NCBI GenBank assembly: GCA_034666705.1
Contig: JAXDLH010000057.1
Coordinates: 1-9,873, forward strand
Reading direction: 5' to 3'
Length of the DNA stretch: 9,873 nt
From: JAXDLH01 sp034666705
Lineage (GTDB): Bacteria; Chloroflexota; UBA6077; SHYK01
Both the position numbers and the translations under genes were made by a program. How positions within the stretch are numbered: the first letter of the stretch is position 1; every line of letters begins with the position of its first letter. Positions 1 to 4,333 of the stretch are shown here, one piece after another. The notes below the pieces were generated by a model. The model was not told the DNA's origin, ran no database searches, and saw nothing but the letters and a program-made list of their open reading frames with translations.

Positions 1-441
1 CAGCTCGGTCTCGACCGGGATGTCGCTCGCGAGCTCAGATGCGCCGAGCGCCAATCGCGTGTGGCGGCCATTCTCGCCGAACACCTCGACCAGCAGGTCC
101 GATGCACCGTTGAGCACCGGCGGCAAGGCGTTGAAGCCGGGCGCGCAGTTGATGTGACCGACGAGCTTGACGATCCGCTCCACGCGGTCGAGGTCGCCGA
201 GGAAGTCCTTCAGAATCGCAAGGTGGTTGATCGCGCACATCCGGGCCGCATCGTAGCCCTCCTCGGCGGACACCTCGCGGCCCACTTTGCCCTGGTACTT
301 CAGCACGCCCGCCGTCCGGTTGGACACGCCACCCAGGAACACGAGGTCCCCGACCTGCACCGCGCCGATGTAGTTCGCCACCGGCTGCGGCGCCGGGGGC
401 AGCTCGATGCCGAGATCCTTCAATCGCTGCTCGATCCGCAC
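1..441 (-). CDS. RidA/YjgF family protein, extended type; possible 2-aminomuconate deaminase (partial, C-terminus off the left edge)
   Basis: The reading frame is open from a GTG at 441 to the window edge, giving 147 residues without a stop. A strong Shine-Dalgarno GGAGGAG lies at 450-444, three bases before the GTG. The protein starts VRIEQRLKDLGIELPPAP and then shows GDLVFLGGVSNR, the GKVGREVSAEEGYDAAR segment, an AINHLAILKDFLGDLDRV helix and NGASDLLVEVFGENGRH. This order is typical of the roughly 150-residue RidA branch (YjgF/chorismate mutase-like fold), which is longer than the 128-residue classical RidA. Only a few C-terminal residues should be missing. RidA proteins are trimeric and deaminate reactive enamine/imine intermediates; 2-aminomuconate deaminase of aminophenol and nitrobenzoate degraders belongs to this superfamily. 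The divergent neighbour is 3-hydroxyanthranilate dioxygenase, which makes that role attractive but unproven. Family assignment is firm; the substrate is inferred from context. Confidence 0.88.
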   Translation of the reverse strand, partial: MRIEQRLKDLGIELPPAPQPVANYIGAVQVGDLVFLGGVSNRTAGVLKYQGKVGREVSAEEGYDAARMCAINHLAILKDFLGDLDRVERIVKLVGHINCAPGFNALPPVLNGASDLLVEVFGENGRHTRLALGASELASDIPVETEL

Positions 442-479
442 GTCTCCTCCGTCCCACTCGCCAGCCGGTGGACGGCCAA

Positions 480-508
480 ACTCTACCTCGCCGCCCTCGG
501 CCGGTCAA
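480..508 (-). promoter_or_regulatory. Predicted sigma-70-like promoter for the RidA-family gene
   Basis: On the minus strand TTGACC (508-503) and TAGAGT (485-480) are separated by exactly 17 bases. They match the -35 and -10 consensus at 5 of 6 and 4 of 6 positions. Transcription would start near 473, leaving a leader of about 30 bases before the GGAGGAG ribosome site. Seen by eye only. Confidence 0.45.
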
Positions 509-525
509 ACGTGGTGCGCGCTGGC

Positions 526-531
526 TATACT
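526..531 (+). promoter_or_regulatory. Possible -10 element for the 3-hydroxyanthranilate dioxygenase gene
   Basis: TATACT, 5 of 6 matches to the -10 consensus, lies 30 bases before the ATG at 562 in the divergent intergenic region. A TG two bases upstream is close to an extended -10. No good -35 is visible at 16-18 bases, so the site is weakly supported. Confidence 0.35.
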
Positions 532-561
532 CGGTCAATGTACCTCTGGGGAGGAGCCGGT

Positions 562-1116
562 ATGCGTCCGCTCGTGTCGAGAGATCTGTGGCAATGGATC
601 GAGGAGAACCGCGAGACGTTCCAACCGCCGGTTGGCAACAAGGTGATCTGGGAGGATTCCCAGTACACCGCGATGGTGATTCATGGGCCAAACGCGCGCC
701 GCGATTTCCACATCGATCCGTCTGATGAGATCTTCTACCAGTTGCGCGGCGATATCGTCGTCGAGCACCTCGACGGCGGGGGCCAGCGCCAGCACAGCAT
801 CGTCGGCGAGGGCGAGCTGTTCCTCATGCCGGCGTTCGTGCCGCATGCGCCGCACCGCCCGGCCGACTCCTGGGGCCTCGTGATCGAGATCAAGCGTCGC
901 CCGGACCAGACCGAATCGCTGCTCTGGATCTGCGAGCAGTGCAATGCGCGGTTGCACGAGGTGACGATGCACGTCGCGAACATCGAGACGGAGCTGAAGT
1001 TGGCCATCGAGCAGTTCAATGCCAGCGCAGCGCTGCGGACCTGCCAGGTCTGCGGCTACGTGCAGCCGGCAACCGTCGCGCCGATTGATCCGCCGCGCTC
1101 GCGGGCTACGGCCTGA
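562..1116 (+). CDS. nbaC: 3-hydroxyanthranilate 3,4-dioxygenase
   Basis: This is a cytosolic Fe(II) extradiol dioxygenase that opens the ring of 3-hydroxyanthranilate to 2-amino-3-carboxymuconate semialdehyde, in tryptophan/kynurenine breakdown or as the source of quinolinate. The product has 184 residues, the usual bacterial length. The cupin iron ligands are present as His50, Glu56 (in HIDPSDE) and His95 (in VPHAPHRP). Arg46, Arg99 and Glu109 match the residues that hold the substrate in the Cupriavidus enzyme. The C-terminal rubredoxin-like second metal site of the bacterial form is complete: Cys124-x2-Cys127 and Cys161-x2-Cys164. The start is set by GGGGAGGAG at 548-556, six bases before ATG 562; the frame stays open upstream only because it runs antisense to the RidA gene. 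No other kynurenine-pathway gene is in the window apart from the possible deaminase next door. Confidence 0.95.
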   Translation: MRPLVSRDLWQWIEENRETFQPPVGNKVIWEDSQYTAMVIHGPNARRDFHIDPSDEIFYQLRGDIVVEHLDGGGQRQHSIVGEGELFLMPAFVPHAPHRPADSWGLVIEIKRRPDQTESLLWICEQCNARLHEVTMHVANIETELKLAIEQFNASAALRTCQVCGYVQPATVAPIDPPRSRATA

Positions 1117-1168
1117 AGCTCACCGGCGCCAGGTTGTGCTGATCGACGATCACGTCGATCACCGCGCC
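1106..1168 (-). pseudogene. Possible C-terminal gene remnant, unidentified
   Basis: Between the dioxygenase stop and the next gene, the minus strand reads SGAVIDVIVDQHNLAPVSFRP before a TAG at 1108-1106. The last twenty codons have G or C at nearly every third position, like real genes here. Upstream of them the frame loses this bias and has no start, so this would be the tail of a lost gene that overlaps the dioxygenase stop by 11 bases. I do not recognise the family, and it may be chance. Confidence 0.2.
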
Positions 1169-1237
1169 ACTTCCGCCAACTCGAGCTCGTCGACGCGTCG
1201 AAGGAGATGAGCGAGCCGCCTCGTATCCTGCGATCCT

Positions 1238-1257
1238 GGTAAGGGAGCGACCTTACC
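1238..1257. terminator. Hairpin between convergent genes, possible weak bidirectional terminator
   Basis: GGTAAGG (1238-1244) and CCTTACC (1251-1257) form a perfect 7-bp stem with a 6-base loop, and the right arm contains the TAA stop of the minus-strand methyltransferase. It sits between the convergent dioxygenase and methyltransferase genes. There is no T tract on either side, so it is not a textbook intrinsic terminator. Confidence 0.4.
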
Positions 1258-1972
1258 GTGGTCGCCGTCCGTAGACGATTGCGCCGCGCTTGGTGACCGC
1301 CAGGGGTACGGGAACCGCCCGGGCAATCCGCTCGATTTCATCGGGATCTACCGCGCGTCCCACAAGGTACGCGTGCACGGCCGCCCGATCCGGCAGTTGG
1401 ACGTACGGTCCGTCCCAGGCGTGGATTTCGACGTCCACGAACAGCTCCCCGATCATCGCGGGCGCAATCTCGCTGTCGAACGTGGCGGGCGGCTCCGGCG
1501 GCAGCAGCGGCGCCAGCTCCGGGGAGTCGTAGCGGCTCGGCGCCACGGCGGCGAAGAGCCCGCCCGGGCGGAGTACGCGCCATGCCTCGCGCAGCCCCTC
1601 GCGCGGATCATCCAGGTGGTAGAGCATCCAGACGGCGGCTGCGCCGTCGAAGGTCGCGTCAGCGAACGGCAGGTGGCGTACGTCCGCCAGCGTCGCGCGG
1701 CGCGGCGCATCCTGCAGCATGGTGCGCGAGCGGTCGACGCCGACCCACTCCACGCTGGATCCGGCGAGCCAACGTGCCAATTCGCCGAAGCCACAGCCGA
1801 GATCCACGATGCGGCCCAGGCCATCGGCGGCGAATCGCCGTGCGACGACCTCGATCGCGTCCCCGGCCGTGCCGTAGCGCCTGACTACCGCGCGACCGGA
1901 CCGAAAGCGCTCTGGGTTCTCGTCGTAATCGTTGCGCATGGCGTGCGGTGCGCGTAACTCGTCCCGTTGCAT
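1253..1972 (-). CDS. Class I SAM-dependent methyltransferase (type-11-like)
   Basis: The product has 239 residues with a complete Rossmann methyltransferase core. Motif I is VDLGCGFGELARWL (Asp57 to about 69). The acidic residue ending strand 2 is Asp80 in VGVDRS. LADVRHLPF follows around Asp97, then the FDGAAAVWMLYHLDDP strand 4 and a WRVLRPGGLFAAVAPS post-motif. This is the Methyltransf_11/25 layout, for small-molecule substrates that cannot be named from sequence. The ATG at 1972 is taken as start. A second in-frame ATG at 1939 (MRNDYDENP) is possible, and neither has a clear Shine-Dalgarno site. The gene begins 27 bases after the stop of the upstream methyltransferase on the same strand, so the two are probably co-transcribed and perhaps translationally linked. 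Family firm, substrate unknown. Confidence 0.88.
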   Translation of the reverse strand: MQRDELRAPHAMRNDYDENPERFRSGRAVVRRYGTAGDAIEVVARRFAADGLGRIVDLGCGFGELARWLAGSSVEWVGVDRSRTMLQDAPRRATLADVRHLPFADATFDGAAAVWMLYHLDDPREGLREAWRVLRPGGLFAAVAPSRYDSPELAPLLPPEPPATFDSEIAPAMIGELFVDVEIHAWDGPYVQLPDRAAVHAYLVGRAVDPDEIERIARAVPVPLAVTKRGAIVYGRRPR

Positions 1973-1999
1973 GCGGCCAGCATATCCGATGCCGGGCGA

Positions 2000-2599
2000 C
2001 TACGCTTCCGCGCGCCGGGTGGCGACGATGATGCCGCTGCTCACCGGCAGCTCCACACAGACGAGGCGCGCCTCGCCGATGAGATGCTCTCGCACGCGGG
2101 TGATCGACGTGCGGTGGACGGGGTCGGCGTAGCGGTAGAGATCCATGTCGTCGACGACGAGGACGGCGCCAGCTTGGAGCGCGGCGACGGTCAGGGCGAG
2201 TCCTGACCACTTGCCACCCTCGGCGTCGGCAAAGATCAGGTCGAATTGGCCCAGCATCGGCAGCAGGGTCTCGGCGTCCCCGATCTGAACGTCGACGAAT
2301 GACGCCCAGGATGCCGCCAGCGCCGTGGCGGCCGTGGCCGCGTTCGCCTCAATACTGATGACTTGCACGTCGGCTCGGGTGCCGAGACCGTGCACGATCC
2401 ACGCCAGCCCTGCCCCGACGCCGGTACCGAGCTCCAGGATTCGCCCACCGATCGGCGTCGCCGCGGCGAGCGTCGCCAGGAGCCGGCCGACTGTGGGCTC
2501 GCTCGACAGCGCGAATCCATGGCGCTCGGCGCGCGCGAACGCCGCCGCCACGATGGCCGGCACCGGCTGATCTGTGGGGTTCCCCATCAGCTGGTTCAT
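2000..2599 (-). CDS. Class I SAM-dependent O-methyltransferase-like protein
   Basis: The product has 199 residues. After an N-terminal helical part, ILELGTGVGAGLAWI (motif I, ELGTGVG at 56-62) is followed by VISIEANAA, whose Glu would bind the SAM ribose. Then come IGDAETLLPMLGQFDLIFADAEGGKW and VLVVDDMDLYR. The D-A-E-G-G-K-W and V-V-D-D-M segments resemble the catechol O-methyltransferase/O-methyltransferase-3 group, but the protein is shorter and the metal-site match is not certain. The start is ATG 2599, with an AGGTGAG ribosome site directly upstream; an ATG four codons later has none. It is the first gene of a two-methyltransferase minus-strand operon and is divergent from a third methyltransferase across a 109-base control region. 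The substrate cannot be deduced. Confidence 0.85.
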   Translation of the reverse strand: MNQLMGNPTDQPVPAIVAAAFARAERHGFALSSEPTVGRLLATLAAATPIGGRILELGTGVGAGLAWIVHGLGTRADVQVISIEANAATAATALAASWASFVDVQIGDAETLLPMLGQFDLIFADAEGGKWSGLALTVAALQAGAVLVVDDMDLYRYADPVHRTSITRVREHLIGEARLVCVELPVSSGIIVATRRAEA

Positions 2600-2609
2600 C
2601 TCTCACCTA

Positions 2610-2660
2610 TACGAAACGCGCGCTATATGTCGCAACGATCAGGTCAGCGCACGTTTCGTA
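2610..2660. promoter_or_regulatory. Long dyad in the divergent methyltransferase control region, candidate operator
   Basis: TACGAAACGCGCGC (2610-2623) and GCGCACGTTTCGTA (2647-2660) are inverted copies matching at 13 of 14 positions, separated by 23 bases. The left arm ends 11 bases before the minus-strand ATG, overlapping its ribosome-site region. The right arm lies about 50 bases before the plus-strand start. The placement fits an operator controlling both directions, or a stem in an untranslated leader. No regulator gene is visible in the window. Confidence 0.5.
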
Positions 2661-2664
2661 CTAT

Positions 2665-2703
2665 TCACTCACTGCGATCGACAAGCAGGATTGTACTGAG
2701 TGA
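2665..2703. promoter_or_regulatory. Inverted repeat reaching the ribosome site of the plus-strand methyltransferase
   Basis: TCACTCA (2665-2671) and TGAGTGA (2697-2703) are perfect inverted 7-mers separated by 25 bases. The right arm runs into the GTGAGGA ribosome-site region before ATG 2709. It may be a half-site pair for a protein or a leader stem that masks the ribosome site. A 7-mer pair can also arise by chance. Confidence 0.3.
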
Positions 2704-2708
2704 GGACG

Positions 2709-3515
2709 ATGGATCGTTATCTGGAAGCGAATCGCGCACGTTGGGACGAGCTGGTCTCGGTCCACGCCGGCAGCGCCTTCTACGACGTTGCGAGTTTCAA
2801 GGCCGGAGGGATCAAGCTCCACGATCTCGAGCGGGAGGAGCTCGGCGACGTCGCGGGCAAGTCGCTGCTGCATCTGCAGTGCCACTTCGGCATGGATACC
2901 CTTTCGTGGGCCCGCCTGGGCGCAACCGTGACGGGGGTGGACTTCTCGGAGGAGGCGATCGGCCTGGCGCGGTCGCTCGCCGCCGAGTGCGCGATCCTGG
3001 CGACCTTCATCTGCGCCAATCTCTACGACGTGCCGGCGGTCGTCCATGACCAGTTCGACGTCGTCTTTGCCTCGTACGGTGTGCTCTGGTGGCTGCCGGA
3101 CCTCACGCGCTGGGCGGAGATCATAGCCGCGTGCCTCAAGCCCGGCGGCATCTTCTACATCGCCGAGCACCACCCGCTGATCCACATGCTCGACGACGAG
3201 TCGACGGACGTGATCCCGCCCATGAAAGGCTCGTACTTCGCGTCCGGGCCGCTCGAGTTGCCGGCCAGTGGCGACTATGCCGACTGGGACGCCGTCATCC
3301 AGCACGACACCGAGTATGGCTGGCAGCACCCGATCGGCGAGATCATCTCCACGCTCGCCTCGGCGGGCCTGCGCATCGACTTCCTCCACGAGTTCCCGTA
3401 CTGCACGTACCAGCGGCTGCCCACGATGGAACGTGGGGCTGATCGCAACTGGCGGCTCAATCCCGCCGCACCCACGCTCCCGTTGCTCTTCTCGCTCAAG
3501 GCGACGAAGCCGTAG
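2709..3515 (+). CDS. Class I SAM-dependent methyltransferase (LQCHFG-type motif I)
   Basis: From ATG 2709 the product has 268 residues. It opens MDRYLEANRARWDELVSVHA, a typical start for this group, so 2709 is preferred over the in-frame GTG at 2700. The GTGAGGA directly upstream would serve as ribosome site, although its spacing is short. Motif I is the variant LQCHFGMDTLSWA (56-68), followed by VTGVDFSEEAI with Asp78 ending strand 2. Next come FDVVFASYGVLWWLPDL (strand 4) and CLKPGGIFYIAEHHPL. A long C-terminal extension is rich in aromatic residues (DYADWD, EYGWQHP, EFPYCTYQRLP) and probably shapes the substrate site. The family is common in GC-rich Gram-positive and chloroflexal genomes and its substrates are mostly unknown. 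It is divergent from two other methyltransferases and convergent with the DinB-family gene. Confidence 0.87.
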   Translation: MDRYLEANRARWDELVSVHAGSAFYDVASFKAGGIKLHDLEREELGDVAGKSLLHLQCHFGMDTLSWARLGATVTGVDFSEEAIGLARSLAAECAILATFICANLYDVPAVVHDQFDVVFASYGVLWWLPDLTRWAEIIAACLKPGGIFYIAEHHPLIHMLDDESTDVIPPMKGSYFASGPLELPASGDYADWDAVIQHDTEYGWQHPIGEIISTLASAGLRIDFLHEFPYCTYQRLPTMERGADRNWRLNPAAPTLPLLFSLKATKP

Positions 3516-3538
3516 CGGGTAGCCGCCGCTTGCTACGG
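3510..3538. terminator. Hairpin between convergent genes, possible bidirectional terminator
   Basis: CCGTAGC (3510-3516) pairs perfectly with GCTACGG (3532-3538) around a 15-base loop that can itself fold further. The left arm contains the TAG of the plus-strand methyltransferase, and the stop of the minus-strand DinB gene is 12 bases beyond the right arm. There is no clear T tract. Confidence 0.4.
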
Positions 3539-3549
3539 GTGCATCCCGT

Positions 3550-4047
3550 CTATGCGGCGCGCTCGTTGAAGAAGACGATCATGTCGAGGTCACCCGGCGA
3601 GTGGCCGAGCTGGGTGGCAGCCGCGGCGACCTCGCTCCGGTGGTTAGTGCCATGGTTGATCAGATGCACCATGGTTTGCCAGAGGATGCGGCTGAACGGA
3701 GTGCCATCGGTGCGGCGGTAGTTCACGGCGCTCGCGAGTTGCTCGTCCGTCAACCCGTCCAGGAACGCCCGAATCTGCGCCTCGTGCTCGTTCCATTGCG
3801 CTTCCAGCGCGGTCAGGCTTGGCAGCTCAGCGCCGGTGATTAGCTGTCCCGTCGGCACGCCCAGCCAGCGGCTATGCCAGATCACCTCGGCCGCATACGC
3901 GTGGACGAGCGTGCCGTGGATGCTGCCGTAGTCCATGGGCCGCTTCGCCAGGTATTCGGCCTCGGGCAGCTCACGGACCGCGCCAAGCAGCCTATCCCGC
4001 CCCCAGTAGTTGTAGTCGTACAACGTGCGCATCGTCGCGACGTCCAT
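3550..4047 (-). CDS. DinB/YfiT-family putative metal-dependent protein
   Basis: The product has 165 residues, the normal length of the DinB four-helix bundle. The opening MRTLYDYNYWGRDRLL is the usual first helix. The three metal-ligand histidines of the family fit His49 (in GTLVHAYAAE), His132 and His136 (in NHGTNHRSEV). The family includes damage-inducible DinB of Bacillus and thiol-dependent transferases that use mycothiol or bacillithiol; most members have no known reaction. The start is ATG 4047 with an excellent GAGGAGGG ribosome site at 4058-4051. The TGA of the upstream Uma2 remnant (4059-4057) overlaps that site, so the gene was, or is, translated in a coupled manner from the same message as the oxidoreductase gene further upstream. 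The family call is firm; the function is open. Confidence 0.9.
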   Translation of the reverse strand: MDVATMRTLYDYNYWGRDRLLGAVRELPEAEYLAKRPMDYGSIHGTLVHAYAAEVIWHSRWLGVPTGQLITGAELPSLTALEAQWNEHEAQIRAFLDGLTDEQLASAVNYRRTDGTPFSRILWQTMVHLINHGTNHRSEVAAAATQLGHSPGDLDMIVFFNERAA

Positions 4048-4056
4048 CTTCCCTCC

Positions 4057-4329
4057 TCAGCTATCGACCTGCGCGAAGATGTCGGCGACGCTCACGCTGA
4101 ACTCGGGAAGCACGTCGCCGCCATCGAGCATGGCTCCCGCACGGAGGACTCGCCCCTCCACTCCTGGGGCCTCGACCGTTAAGGTCGAGGTGGCAGAGTC
4201 GATCACCCACACGAGGCGCACGCCGTACAGCAGGTGGAATTGGATCCTGTCCAGAAACTGCACCATGTGCTGCTCCGGCGACAGGATCTCGATCGCGACC
4301 TCTGGGCGTGGCGTCTCGCCTTTCCAGCC
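4057..4329 (-). pseudogene. Uma2-family (DUF820) nuclease, C-terminal half only
   Basis: The minus strand reads WKGETPRPEVAIEILSPEQ, then a FLDRIQFHLLYGVRLVWVID segment, and ends GGDVLPEFSVSVADIFAQVDS before TGA at 4059-4057. This is the second half of a Uma2 protein, with its PxVAxEILSP strand, the helix before GVRLVWVID and the VLPGF-like end. Family members have about 180-200 residues; only about 90 are recognisable here. Upstream the same frame simply runs into the 3' end of the oxidoreductase gene, whose TAG is at 4336-4334, with no Uma2-like sequence and no start. The only ATG, at 4266, would give 69 residues and cut off the PD-(D/E)xK strand. A deletion that removed the N-terminal half and the intergenic space explains this. 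Uma2 proteins are widespread, highly copied and poorly understood. Confidence 0.7.
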
Positions 4330-4333
4330 TTCT

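Noticed and set aside
61..561. N-terminal extension of the dioxygenase frame
   Set aside because: This part is antisense to the RidA gene and has no dioxygenase similarity; ATG 562 has the ribosome site and the correct family length.
35..691. 218-codon minus-strand frame at the left edge
   Set aside because: It is out of frame with the RidA gene and crosses into the antisense of the dioxygenase; the product is compositionally odd.
1290..1957. Several plus-strand frames between 1290 and 1957
   Set aside because: They are antisense shadows of the methyltransferase gene, without domains or ribosome sites.
2606..2635. TTGCGA-N18-TATAGG as a promoter for the two-methyltransferase operon
   Set aside because: The -10 would overlap the ribosome site and put the transcription start at the ATG, which conflicts with the clear AGGTGAG ribosome site.
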